Positions 19,508 through 28,443 of a stretch of DNA of 64,000 bases are shown here, in pieces. The notes beneath the pieces are model-generated. The model was not told the DNA's origin. It was given only the letters and a program-made list of their open reading frames with translations, and ran no database searches. Source of the stretch: an uncultured Bacteriovorax sp. Lineage in GTDB: Bacteria > Bdellovibrionota > Bacteriovoracia > Bacteriovoracales > Bacteriovoracaceae. Made by a program: the position numbers and the translations under genes. The stretch is from positions 1 through 64,000 of the forward strand of contig CAMLKK010000012.1 in NCBI GenBank assembly GCA_946480715.1, given 5' to 3'. How positions within the stretch are numbered: the stretch's first letter is position 1; the number at the start of each line of letters is the position of its first letter.

Positions 19508-21188
19508 TGACCATAAGCTGCGGAGGAGTGGCAAATTTTACTCCCAGCTCTTCGGCAATTTTCAGAATTTCAATGATCATCTTATGACGTTCAGTAAGCT
19601 CGATATTTCCATCTTTTGTATTGAAAAAAACGTTGAAGAGGATGTTCACTGATTTATCAGTCATCTCGTGAACGTAAACTTGTGCTGTCGACGGATCAAC
19701 ATATTGATGAATTTTACATACGTATCGTAACCGTTCACAAAACTCTTCCAATTTATCAAGTGGAGTTCCATATTCAATACACAACATTGTTTTGAAACGT
19801 CGCGATCCGCGCATACCATAGTTGTCGATGGCCATGTTGGCGAGAACGTTATTTGGCAAACTCACAATTGACTGATGAGGAGTTCTTAAACGTGTACTTC
19901 TAAATCCTACTTCTTCTACAGTTCCTTCCAATCCACCTTTATCAAGAATGACGTAGTCTCCAATGAGAAAAGGGCGATCCATAATAACTGTCACCGAACC
20001 GAAGAGATTAGAAATCGTATCTTTAGCTGCAAGGGCGATCGCCACCCCCCCGATTCCCAGACCGGCCAGAATGCTTGCGACATCAAAAGTTAAACTGTGA
20101 GCAATAAGAATGAGCCCTAAACCAACAACAACAACCTTTGTCGATTTTTTGAGCATGGGAACAAGGACGTCATCGAATTTGTTGTTACTTTCCTGTGCGC
20201 GCTTTTCGAAATGAAGTGCGATGTAATCAACAACATTTAATGTCGACCAGACTGAAGTGATCGCGATCAAAATATAAAAAGCCCGCCAAAGAAATGCGAA
20301 AGTCGAAATATCAAGTTCCAGAAATCGAAATAACCACATCCACGTAAGTGAAAAGGCCAAAAGTCCAAAAGGAAGGGTGCGACGATAAAAATCATCACCT
20401 TTTGTTGGAAGAAATTCTAAACGTACTTGTTTCTTTGCGTAGAAGGCCAGCAAAATTCTAATAAGGCTGAGGACAAAAAGAGAAAGCACAAAAATAGCGA
20501 TGAAGCCGATCCACTGTCCGTTCTTGAAAATGAAAAGCTCATCTCCCATCCATTTAGGCATCGATGTTTTAAATTTCGTGCGCCAATTAGTAAGTTCTGT
20601 AGCTCCTTTTAATACATTTTGTTTGGCAACTGTGGAGTAAAGTAGATCGATGCTCTGAACAGTTTGTGGTGTAAATCTCCAAGCGCCATCCGAACTTTTC
20701 TCAATGGCGATTTCTACATCGTAAGCACGATCACCTTCCATTAAAGTTTGTTTTCTTAAAACCCATTTTGGTCCATCAGTATAGTTAGGAATTCTCGCGA
20801 GCTTTATAATCGCAATCCTATCAAGAGTATTGATCAATCTTTCTGCAGCTAATCTTCCAAATGGTCCTCGTAACGTTTCTTTTACTTGAGAGAGATCCAA
20901 TGTCTTGATGGCTTCATTATAAGCATAAGCAGAACTTGATGAGCGCGACTTCACTTCTTCCATCGCATTGAGAAATGTCGCCATCGTATCACGTGGACTT
21001 TTTAATTTATCGATTTCTTCTGAAGCAACATTCGAAACATTTATTGTCGAATCGGTAATCGGCTTAGGCTTGAGCGTTTCCTTGATAAGCATCGAAGGAA
21101 TTTGAGCTTCAGGATTGGGAAACATTGTGATTGAAAAAAAGAGTGAAGCGATGAAAACAAACAACAAAGAAAATAAGCGCGCGTTCAT
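19482..21188 (-). CDS. MscS-family mechanosensitive ion channel
   Basis: A 568-aa MscS-type channel. The N-terminal ~200 residues are an exported soluble extension after a signal-like helix, then about four membrane helices. The pore helix and following beta domain are textbook: GLGIGGVAIALAAKDTISNLFGS, then RPFLIGDYV, GTVEEVGFRSTRLRT and IVSLPNNVLANMAIDNY. The cytoplasmic C-terminal domain is complete. It opens under membrane tension to release solutes in osmotic downshock. A near-perfect inverted repeat lies 44 bp upstream of the start, between this gene and the divergent carboxypeptidase. Confidence 0.93.
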   Translation of the reverse strand: MNARLFSLLFVFIASLFFSITMFPNPEAQIPSMLIKETLKPKPITDSTINVSNVASEEIDKLKSPRDTMATFLNAMEEVKSRSSSSAYAYNEAIKTLDLSQVKETLRGPFGRLAAERLINTLDRIAIIKLARIPNYTDGPKWVLRKQTLMEGDRAYDVEIAIEKSSDGAWRFTPQTVQSIDLLYSTVAKQNVLKGATELTNWRTKFKTSMPKWMGDELFIFKNGQWIGFIAIFVLSLFVLSLIRILLAFYAKKQVRLEFLPTKGDDFYRRTLPFGLLAFSLTWMWLFRFLELDISTFAFLWRAFYILIAITSVWSTLNVVDYIALHFEKRAQESNNKFDDVLVPMLKKSTKVVVVGLGLILIAHSLTFDVASILAGLGIGGVAIALAAKDTISNLFGSVTVIMDRPFLIGDYVILDKGGLEGTVEEVGFRSTRLRTPHQSIVSLPNNVLANMAIDNYGMRGSRRFKTMLCIEYGTPLDKLEEFCERLRYVCKIHQYVDPSTAQVYVHEMTDKSVNILFNVFFNTKDGNIELTERHKMIIEILKIAEELGVKFATPPQLMVTTKEIAAP

Positions 21189-21231
21189 CTTGATATAAAC
21201 TCCATAACGAATCAGAGGAATTTGATGTGAC

Positions 21232-21251
21232 TTTTAGAAGAGCTTCTAAAA
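21232..21251. promoter_or_regulatory. Inverted repeat in the mscS / carboxypeptidase divergent region
   Basis: Arms TTTTAGAAG and CTTCTAAAA, 9 of 9 paired around a 2-bp centre (AG), in the ~215-bp space between two divergent genes. No poly-T run follows, so it reads as an operator-like site rather than a terminator. The regulator is unknown. Confidence 0.5.
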
Positions 21252-21403
21252 TTTACCGCGAGCACGTTTGAGGGTCAAGAAAGGAAATACTTGATCTTTT
21301 TTCTTTCTCTCATTTTCAAACACTCATGCATTTCGTATAGGCACAAATGTGGTCTGGAGCTATTCTTAAAATTAACCAATAATCTCTCTCAAGGATGAGA
21401 CTG

Positions 21404-22486
21404 ATGCTTTCTAAATCAATTTTCCTGACTCTCTTTTCCCTCACAATTTCGACTGTAAATGCAAAAGTTGTTGAAGAATCACTTGTGATTCAAAACCCAT
21501 CTGAAAAAGTTATAGAACTTTTAAAATCAAGACCAGAACTTACGCTCGATCACATGAGCCGTGAAAGCGTTGAAGTTTATGGTCCAAAGGGATTGGCCCA
21601 ATTTCTTTCTCAGAATAAAATTCGCTTCAATTATCAAACTGTATCCACAGATAAAGCACGCTCACCTTATCCAACTCCTGAAGAAATTGAAAAAGATTTA
21701 AAGGCCGTAGCTGCTCGCTTCCCGAAAACTGCAGAATTAAAATCCATTGGAAAAACAGCAAAAGGAAGAGATTTGTGGGTGATGAAGATTGCTCGCAATG
21801 TTTCAATGAAATCAACAAAGCCGGAATTTAAATTCATCGGAAACATGCACGGTGATGAAATTGTCGGACGTGAACTGATGGTAAAACTCATTAAGGAATT
21901 ACTAACTAAAGACGGAAGTGATCCGCAAATCACTCGCCTTTTAGATGAAGTTCAAATTTACATTCTGCCATCAATGAATCCAGACGGTGCTGCAAACGGG
22001 ACACGCGGAAACAGCAAATATGTTGATCTCAACCGCGATTTTCCGGATTTCTCAACAACGGATAACATCGACAAGATGGATGGACGTCAATTAGAAACTC
22101 AGGCCGTGATGAAATGGCAAAAAGAACATAATTTCGTTCTCTCTGCGAACTTCCACGGTGGAGCTGAAGTGGTGAATTATCCCTGGGATACAGCTGCTGA
22201 TGTTTTCAAAGAAGAATACAAAGTTAAAGAATTGAGCTTAGAGTATGCCGGACTTGCTCCTTATATTGCGAACTCAACGACTTTCGAAAATGGTATTACG
22301 AATGGATACGCCTGGTATGAAGTCAACGGTGGAATGCAAGACTGGAGTATTCATTATCGTGGCGATCTTCAAATCACTGTAGAACTTTCAAATACTAAAT
22401 GGCCGGATTATTCGCGCATTGAATACTACTGGGAACAAAATCGTCCTGCTCTACTTCGATTTATTGAGCGAGCAATTTTGCAATAA
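21404..22486 (+). CDS. Exported M14-family zinc carboxypeptidase
   Basis: Metallocarboxypeptidase removing C-terminal residues outside the cytoplasm. The zinc ligands are readable: HxxE in GNMHGDEIVGREL, the later His in NFHGGAEV, with substrate-binding NPDGAANGTRG and DLNRDFPDF, and the catalytic Glu in ITVELSNTKWP. This is the carboxypeptidase N/E-like subgroup. ATG at 21404 is spaced 8 nt from AAGGA and gives a clean signal peptide; the ATG at 21395 abuts the AAGG and is less likely. It fits with protein scavenging or, in a predator, prey digestion, though that is inference. It overlaps YkgJ by 26 bp. Confidence 0.9.
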   Translation: MLSKSIFLTLFSLTISTVNAKVVEESLVIQNPSEKVIELLKSRPELTLDHMSRESVEVYGPKGLAQFLSQNKIRFNYQTVSTDKARSPYPTPEEIEKDLKAVAARFPKTAELKSIGKTAKGRDLWVMKIARNVSMKSTKPEFKFIGNMHGDEIVGRELMVKLIKELLTKDGSDPQITRLLDEVQIYILPSMNPDGAANGTRGNSKYVDLNRDFPDFSTTDNIDKMDGRQLETQAVMKWQKEHNFVLSANFHGGAEVVNYPWDTAADVFKEEYKVKELSLEYAGLAPYIANSTTFENGITNGYAWYEVNGGMQDWSIHYRGDLQITVELSNTKWPDYSRIEYYWEQNRPALLRFIERAILQ

Positions 22487-22967
22487 TTTTTTCTTTAAGC
22501 TTTTTTAATCTAACACGCCCTTCTCTCTTTGTTGTTTTCGCTGCAAATGAAAGAAGGGTGTTCATCCTTTCCAGATTCAACCAATCATTCTTTTCCGGAT
22601 CACCTGCTTTGAAATTAAGCGGACAGTAATCAAGCACATTTTCAGAAGCGACAAACAGAGGCAGGCCTTGAGTGCGGCAGATGAGTGGACGTGCTTCATA
22701 AATTGAACACTGTCCTTCATAGAGAAAAGTGCAGGCACCAGCTTCCACCGGTGTCTGCCATTTAGATAATAAATTGTTTTGGATTTCTTCAGTCTGAGAG
22801 TCGAACCATTCCTGAATGCGATCTGATTCAATTTCAAAAACACTTATATCGGTCATGCAACATTTCGAACAACCGGCCTTGCATTCCATTTGAGCAGAAT
22901 GCTTTTTTTGAGTTTTATCAAAAAACTCAGAGGCGTTTTCTTGAAGCGTGATGACCGGATTTTTCAT
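22461..22967 (-). CDS. YkgJ-family cysteine-cluster protein
   Basis: Small zinc/iron-chelating-type protein. The family Cys signature is present as CKAGCSKCC followed by C in the GACTFLYEGQCSIYEARPLICRTQG block. A charged Arg/Lys-rich helix closes the chain. The start overlaps the RND pump stop by 4 bp, so it is translated with the pump. YkgJ proteins are thought to bind metal or a metal cluster; the link to efflux is unusual and its meaning unknown. Confidence 0.88.
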   Translation of the reverse strand: MKNPVITLQENASEFFDKTQKKHSAQMECKAGCSKCCMTDISVFEIESDRIQEWFDSQTEEIQNNLLSKWQTPVEAGACTFLYEGQCSIYEARPLICRTQGLPLFVASENVLDYCPLNFKAGDPEKNDWLNLERMNTLLSFAAKTTKREGRVRLKKLKEKIIAKLLAQ

Positions 22968-25900
22968 TCAATCACTTCATCATGTCTGATATTCGGTGAC
23001 AAGAGCGAATAGATTGCCGGAACCACAAACAATGTCAGGACCGTCGAAACCATAACCCCACCGATAACCGCCCAAGACATTGGTTTTAAACTTTCCGCTC
23101 CTGGCCCTAGTGCCACGGCCGCTGGAACAGCACCGGCTATCGTCGCAAAACTTGTCATGAGAATCGGACGTAACCTTTTTGGACAGGCTTCAAACAAAGC
23201 ATTGCTAATATCTAATTTCTCATGATCACGAACTTGGTTTGTAAAATCGACCAGAAGAATAGAGTTCTTTTTAACAATACCCATGAGAAGGATAATACCA
23301 ATCATCGAGTAAATATTAATCGATTGTCCTGTTAAGAAGAGAGCAATAAAAGCTCCGGAAACAGAAAATGGAAGGGCCACGAGCACGGTAATCGGATCAA
23401 CGAAGCTGTTAAACTGTGAAGCGAGAACCATGTACGAAATAACAATCCCTAAAATAAGAACGAATATTAAACTTTCAAATGATTCCTTGAATGTTTTCGC
23501 ACTTCCTGTATCAAGAATCAATGAACCTGGCTCCAGATGTTTTTGAGCGATTGCCTTAGCATCATCCAGCGCCTGGGCCTGCGATAAACCTTCTTTAATG
23601 TTGGCGTAAATGCGTAGTGAACGCATACGATCCTGACGAGAAATCGATTGAAGTGAATCAACAAATTTTACTTCCGCAATATCAGCGAGTCTGATGAGCT
23701 CTCCTCTATTGTTACGTAGCTGGATATTTTTAATACGTTCGATATCAGGTTCATTGGCCGTCATATTTTCCATACGAATACGAATGTCGTAACGGTGACC
23801 ATCTTTGGTAAATTTACCGGCAACAGCTCCACCTACAAGTGTATTCATCGTCAAACCAAGATCCGAAATCGAAACACCACGCAGGCGTGCTTTATCGCGA
23901 TTGGGAATGATAGCGAGTTCTTTAATACTTTGACGATAGTTGGAATCGATATCTAAAAACTTTCCAGAATCTTCCATATCTTTCATCGTCGCAGTTATGG
24001 TCTTAATGAGGCCATCCCAACTTGATCCTGCAATGGAAATCTCAACCGGAAATCCACGACCACTACCCGCAAATCCTGAAAGTGAAGTATCTTGAACAAT
24101 AACTTTTCCACCTTTGAAATCTTTTAAATCATCACGAATGACTTTGATGAGTTCTTGCTGAGAAAGTTTGCGGTCCTTTTTATCTTTTAATGTAACGAAA
24201 GCGTTTGCTGTTGAAGATTCACCTCCACCGAAGCCACCGATCGAAACAAAAAACCTTTCAATTTCTGGACGAGTTTTTAAATAGTCTTCCAGCGCTTTAA
24301 CTTTCTGATCAGTAAAAAAGAGTGATGATCCTTCCTTAGTTTTCAATCGAAGCATAATCGAACTCTGATCTTGAGCAGGAACGAACTCTTTTCTCAGCTT
24401 GAGAACGAGAGATCCGGATGCGAAAAAGATAAAGAGCGAAGCAAAGACAACTTTCCAACGATGAGTAACAACCCATGGAAGTGACTTTTTATAAATACTT
24501 TCAAACCACGCAAACGTATCATCCATCCACTTACCAATGCGAGTTGAACGTTCATGTTTAACCATGAATTGCGATGTACGCATTGGTGTTAAAGTCAGGG
24601 CTTCGACTAATGAAAGGAATACGGCAACAGAGATCGTTACACCGAACTGATAGAAGTACTTCCCGATAATTCCTTTCATGTAAGCAATGGGGAAGAAAAT
24701 CGCGATGATCGCAACCGTTGCGGCCATTGCTGCGAATGTGATTTCTTTTGCTCCATCAAATGAAGCCTTACGTTTACTTTTCCCCATTTCAAAATGGCGG
24801 AAAATATTTTCAAGAACCATGATGGCATCATCAACAACAATCCCGATGGAAAGTGAGAGAGCAAGAAGTGTAAAGTAATTGAGAGTAAATCCCAGGGCGT
24901 GCAGAACAACGAATGATCCTAAAATAGATGTTGGAATCGCCAGAATAACGTTGAAAGTAGCAGACCATGATCCAAGAAAGGCCCAACAGACAAGTGCCGT
25001 TAAAATAGCAGCGAGAACAAGTGTGAATGTTAATTCATGAACCGATTCTTTAATAAACTTAGTTGAATCGAAGTTCACACCGATTGCCATATCTTTTGGC
25101 AATGTCGTCCCCACTAGTTTCATTTTTTCGATGACGTTTTCACCAACAGCAACGGCGTTCGAGCCACGTTGTTTACGAATACCAATACCAATGGAAGTTT
25201 TTCCCATTACACGAGATACACGCGTAATGTCCTCAAGACCATCTTCTACTGTGGCCACAGATGAAAGTGGCAATGGAATGAAGTTAGCAGAGCCACCACG
25301 ACGGTTAATGGAAAGTTTACTGAACTCTTCTACTGACTGCGCTTCACCAAGCGTTCGTACTGAAAATTCTTGTTTATCGTTTTCAAGTTTTCCCGACGGT
25401 TTCTCCGAGTGTTCGCTGTCGATTGTATTAACAATATCAGTAACCGTTAATTGATAATCACGAAGCTTTTTATCAGAAACCCAAACGCGAAGATTGGGTT
25501 CAGCATAACCAGACAAAATAACGTCAGCTACACCATTAGTTGTAAGAAATTTATCTTTAATGTTGTCGCGAACAAAGGCCATGAGCTCGCGCGGCTTCAT
25601 ATTGTCCGCTGTTACTGAAAGCCACATGATCGGTTGATCATCCGGATTACTTTTTGAAACTGTAGGAGGATCAACATCATCAGGCAGACGACGTTGTGCT
25701 TGAGAAACTTTACTTTGAATATCGTTAAGAGCGTTATCAATATTTCTATCGAGACCGAATTCAACCGTAATGTTTGCTCCACCACGACGAACTGAAGATG
25801 TGATTGTTTCAACACCTTCAACTGACATGACGGCACTTTCGATAATATCAACAACGTCAGATTCAACAACAACCGGGCTTGCCCCTTCCCATGTTAAACT

Positions 25901-26041
25901 AATATTGATGTTAGGAATGTCGACGTCAGGTAATTGAGAAACACCCATTTGTCTGAAGGCCAGCCACCCAAAAAGCATCATGGCGATCATGAGCATCCAG
26001 GCGAATACAGGATTTCTTATCGAGGTTGCTGAAATATTCAC
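22964..26041 (-). CDS. RND efflux permease (HAE1/AcrB type)
   Basis: Proton-driven inner-membrane pump of about 1025 residues with the usual twofold repeat: TM1, large periplasmic loop, TM2-6, TM7, second loop, TM8-12. The N-terminus SIRNPVFAWMLMIAMMLFG and the periplasmic start QLPDVDIPNINI are standard. The proton-relay residues are intact: paired Asp in GIVVDDAIMVLENI (TM4) and Lys in GIVKKNSILLVDF (TM10). It overlaps tolC (upstream) and ykgJ (downstream) by 4 bp each. No membrane-fusion adaptor gene lies in the operon. Substrates cannot be predicted. Confidence 0.95.
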   Translation of the reverse strand: MNISATSIRNPVFAWMLMIAMMLFGWLAFRQMGVSQLPDVDIPNINISLTWEGASPVVVESDVVDIIESAVMSVEGVETITSSVRRGGANITVEFGLDRNIDNALNDIQSKVSQAQRRLPDDVDPPTVSKSNPDDQPIMWLSVTADNMKPRELMAFVRDNIKDKFLTTNGVADVILSGYAEPNLRVWVSDKKLRDYQLTVTDIVNTIDSEHSEKPSGKLENDKQEFSVRTLGEAQSVEEFSKLSINRRGGSANFIPLPLSSVATVEDGLEDITRVSRVMGKTSIGIGIRKQRGSNAVAVGENVIEKMKLVGTTLPKDMAIGVNFDSTKFIKESVHELTFTLVLAAILTALVCWAFLGSWSATFNVILAIPTSILGSFVVLHALGFTLNYFTLLALSLSIGIVVDDAIMVLENIFRHFEMGKSKRKASFDGAKEITFAAMAATVAIIAIFFPIAYMKGIIGKYFYQFGVTISVAVFLSLVEALTLTPMRTSQFMVKHERSTRIGKWMDDTFAWFESIYKKSLPWVVTHRWKVVFASLFIFFASGSLVLKLRKEFVPAQDQSSIMLRLKTKEGSSLFFTDQKVKALEDYLKTRPEIERFFVSIGGFGGGESSTANAFVTLKDKKDRKLSQQELIKVIRDDLKDFKGGKVIVQDTSLSGFAGSGRGFPVEISIAGSSWDGLIKTITATMKDMEDSGKFLDIDSNYRQSIKELAIIPNRDKARLRGVSISDLGLTMNTLVGGAVAGKFTKDGHRYDIRIRMENMTANEPDIERIKNIQLRNNRGELIRLADIAEVKFVDSLQSISRQDRMRSLRIYANIKEGLSQAQALDDAKAIAQKHLEPGSLILDTGSAKTFKESFESLIFVLILGIVISYMVLASQFNSFVDPITVLVALPFSVSGAFIALFLTGQSINIYSMIGIILLMGIVKKNSILLVDFTNQVRDHEKLDISNALFEACPKRLRPILMTSFATIAGAVPAAVALGPGAESLKPMSWAVIGGVMVSTVLTLFVVPAIYSLLSPNIRHDEVIE

Positions 26042-27270
26042 TTCATTTCTCCTACTACAGCTTCGAGCATGTGTTTGTTCATGAGCGCTTGGATACGCGT
26101 TTTTTCGGCATTACGTTTATTGTCGAGATAGACATTAAGAGCTGAGAGAACATCTAAATTCGAGACAAGTCCTAAGCGATAATCTTTAACGGCTTCATCA
26201 TAACTGCGTTTACCTTTATCGAGAGCAAGATCGAAAGCTTTGATCTGATCATTATAACGACGGAAAGTTTCATATCTTTTCGTCACTTCAATTTTTAAAG
26301 CTTTTTCATAGTCTGTGAGTTCATAAGTTGCAGTCGTTTTACGTTCAATATTTTCTCTATAATTTGCTTGTGAAAATCCACCTTCATAAAGAGGAAATAC
26401 AAGTTGTAGACCAATATCCCAGTCTGAATTTCTTTGGGCCGCCGATCCACCATCACGATCAAAATAGTAATTAGAAGTGAGGTCTAAACTTGGAAGATAA
26501 TGGCTTTTAGAAACTTTGATTTCGCGTTCAATTTGTTCCAGTGCTAATCTGCGGTTTTTTACATCTTCTTGATTAAGCGCTACTGCGATATATTCATCAA
26601 GTGACTTCGCTTGAAGGTTCATTCCGGCATCAGTTTGAACTTCCGGTTTGTCTTCTTTTGGAAGACCAGTGATAAGATAAAAAATGGATTCGCTTTCATG
26701 CAAGAGACCCGATCCATTAAACGCCTGTGCTTCAACACTTGCGAGCTGAGCTTCGGCCTGTAGTTGCTCTCCTCTACGAGAACGTCCTATCTGAACCCTT
26801 TTTCTAATTTCATCCGAACGCTCTTTACTTTGCTTCTTGAGCAGCTCGAGATTGCTCATGTCATTTAAGTTTAAATAATATGTGTAATAGGCTTCGATAA
26901 CATCCAGAAGAAGCGCCTTACGATCAATCTGACGTTGATTGCGGGCAATCTCAATATTTGTGTTAGCACTTTCAATCGCCAGAGAATCTCGGCCGCCATT
27001 ATAAAGCGACTGAGATAAATTCAATCCAACTGTTCTCGTTGAATCAATTTTATCCTGCTTATTGTAGGTTCCTTTTAAACCAATGCTTGGAAGATAAGCA
27101 CTCTGCTCTTGCTTTTTTTGTTCCACTCGCTGCTGGATTCGTGAATCGTTCACTTTCTCTGTAACATTCGTGGCGAGGGCGCTGGAGAAACTGGCTTCGA
27201 GGCTCACTGCAAAAGACGCTGGGGACATCATCATCAAAGAGGCAATAATTGTGACGGGGATCTTACGCAT
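26038..27270 (-). CDS. TolC-family outer-membrane efflux channel
   Basis: Signal peptide to about residue 22, then two OEP repeats of long amphipathic helices with the beta strands typical of TolC (GLNLSQSLYNGGRDSLA and IGLQLVFPLYEGG, the two equivalent barrel strands). At 410 residues it is of normal length. It is the first gene of a three-gene operon with the RND pump, joined by an ATGA-type 4-bp overlap. It is divergent from the BMP-type importer at 27439. Confidence 0.93.
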   Translation of the reverse strand: MRKIPVTIIASLMMMSPASFAVSLEASFSSALATNVTEKVNDSRIQQRVEQKKQEQSAYLPSIGLKGTYNKQDKIDSTRTVGLNLSQSLYNGGRDSLAIESANTNIEIARNQRQIDRKALLLDVIEAYYTYYLNLNDMSNLELLKKQSKERSDEIRKRVQIGRSRRGEQLQAEAQLASVEAQAFNGSGLLHESESIFYLITGLPKEDKPEVQTDAGMNLQAKSLDEYIAVALNQEDVKNRRLALEQIEREIKVSKSHYLPSLDLTSNYYFDRDGGSAAQRNSDWDIGLQLVFPLYEGGFSQANYRENIERKTTATYELTDYEKALKIEVTKRYETFRRYNDQIKAFDLALDKGKRSYDEAVKDYRLGLVSNLDVLSALNVYLDNKRNAEKTRIQALMNKHMLEAVVGEMK

Positions 27271-27438
27271 AAAGGTCCTGTGTTAGAGCTTATGTATCAG
27301 TTTTCACTCGTTTAATTGGGTATACTGATTAAACCATCTAAAAGTTTCGTTTGTAAATCTATCTAGCCGTTTTTGGGCATTAATGATAGCTTTGTTCGGC
27401 CTAGACATTAGTTGATTTACCCACAAGGAATGACCCTC

Positions 27439-28443
27439 ATGAAAAACGTCGTTTTCGCTGTCATCTTACTTTTAAGTTCAACGCTTTTAAATTCAACATT
27501 CGCTCAACAAATTAAAGTTGGAATGGTTACGGATGTTGGTGGTGTTAATGACCAATCATTCAATCAATCGGCCTGGGAAGGTCTTCAAAAAACAAAAAAA
27601 GAAATGGGTATCAAAGTCAGTTATCAAGAATCTAAACAAGACGCGGACTACGCATCTAATTTAGAAACTCTGCTTGATGCAAAAAATGATCTTATTTGGG
27701 GTATCGGATTTAAAATGGCCGACGCTATTCTTCTCGCGGCTAAACAAAACCCAAAACAAAAATATGCCATCATCGATTACTCATACGGTGATAAAACTCC
27801 AGCAAACGTTGTGTGTGTTATGTTCAAGGCCGAAGAAGGTGCATTCCTTGCTGGATACATTGGCGCGAAAATGACAAAGACAAATACAATTGGATTCATC
27901 GGTGGGATGAGCGTTCCTATCATTCATGCTTTCCAATACGGCTATAAGGCCGGTGCGAAATTCGCCAACAAAAATGTAAACATTCTTGAGCAACATGCAG
28001 AATCGTTTACTGATGCTGCTAAAGGAAAAGCGATTGCCAATCAAATGATTGGAAAAAATGCAGATGTCGTCTTCCACGCTGCTGGTGCTGTTGGTGATGG
28101 TGTCATCGAAGCTGTAAAAGAAAAAAATAAATTTGCTATCGGTGTTGACCGCGACCAAAACTATCTCGCTCCTAAAAACGTTATCACTTCAAGCATGAAG
28201 AGAATCGACAATGCGATCTACAACGTGGTTCGCGATTTCTCTAAAGGATCTTTTAAAGGTGGAACGACAATCACTTACGGTTTAAAAGATGGAGCCGTTG
28301 ATATTGCTCCAACAACAATGAAAATGATTCCAATGGCACTCATGAATGACGTCAGTGACTTAAAGAAAAAAATCACAGATGGAAAAATCAAAGTTCCAGC
28401 TAACGAAAAAGATTACGCAAAATTCGCAAAGTCGCTTAAATAA
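27439..28443 (+). CDS. BMP-family substrate-binding protein of a nucleoside-type ABC importer
   Basis: Periplasmic binding protein of the Bmp/PnrA/Med family. After the signal peptide comes the family start IKVGMVTDVGGVNDQSFNQSAWEGL, the loop GIGFKMADA, GFIGGMSVP, a VVFHAAGAVGDG hinge and AIGVDRDQNYL. PnrA-type proteins bind purine nucleosides. ATG at 27439 follows AAGGA with 9-nt spacing; earlier TTG or ATG options give a poorer signal peptide. It heads a four-gene operon with ATPase and two permeases, which is complete. Ends flush against the ATPase start. Confidence 0.92.
   Translation: MKNVVFAVILLLSSTLLNSTFAQQIKVGMVTDVGGVNDQSFNQSAWEGLQKTKKEMGIKVSYQESKQDADYASNLETLLDAKNDLIWGIGFKMADAILLAAKQNPKQKYAIIDYSYGDKTPANVVCVMFKAEEGAFLAGYIGAKMTKTNTIGFIGGMSVPIIHAFQYGYKAGAKFANKNVNILEQHAESFTDAAKGKAIANQMIGKNADVVFHAAGAVGDGVIEAVKEKNKFAIGVDRDQNYLAPKNVITSSMKRIDNAIYNVVRDFSKGSFKGGTTITYGLKDGAVDIAPTTMKMIPMALMNDVSDLKKKITDGKIKVPANEKDYAKFAKSLK

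Noticed and set aside
27271..27438. A hidden membrane-fusion adaptor for the RND pump
   Set aside because: The interval is under 170 bp and holds only the divergent promoter region; an adaptor needs about 1 kb.
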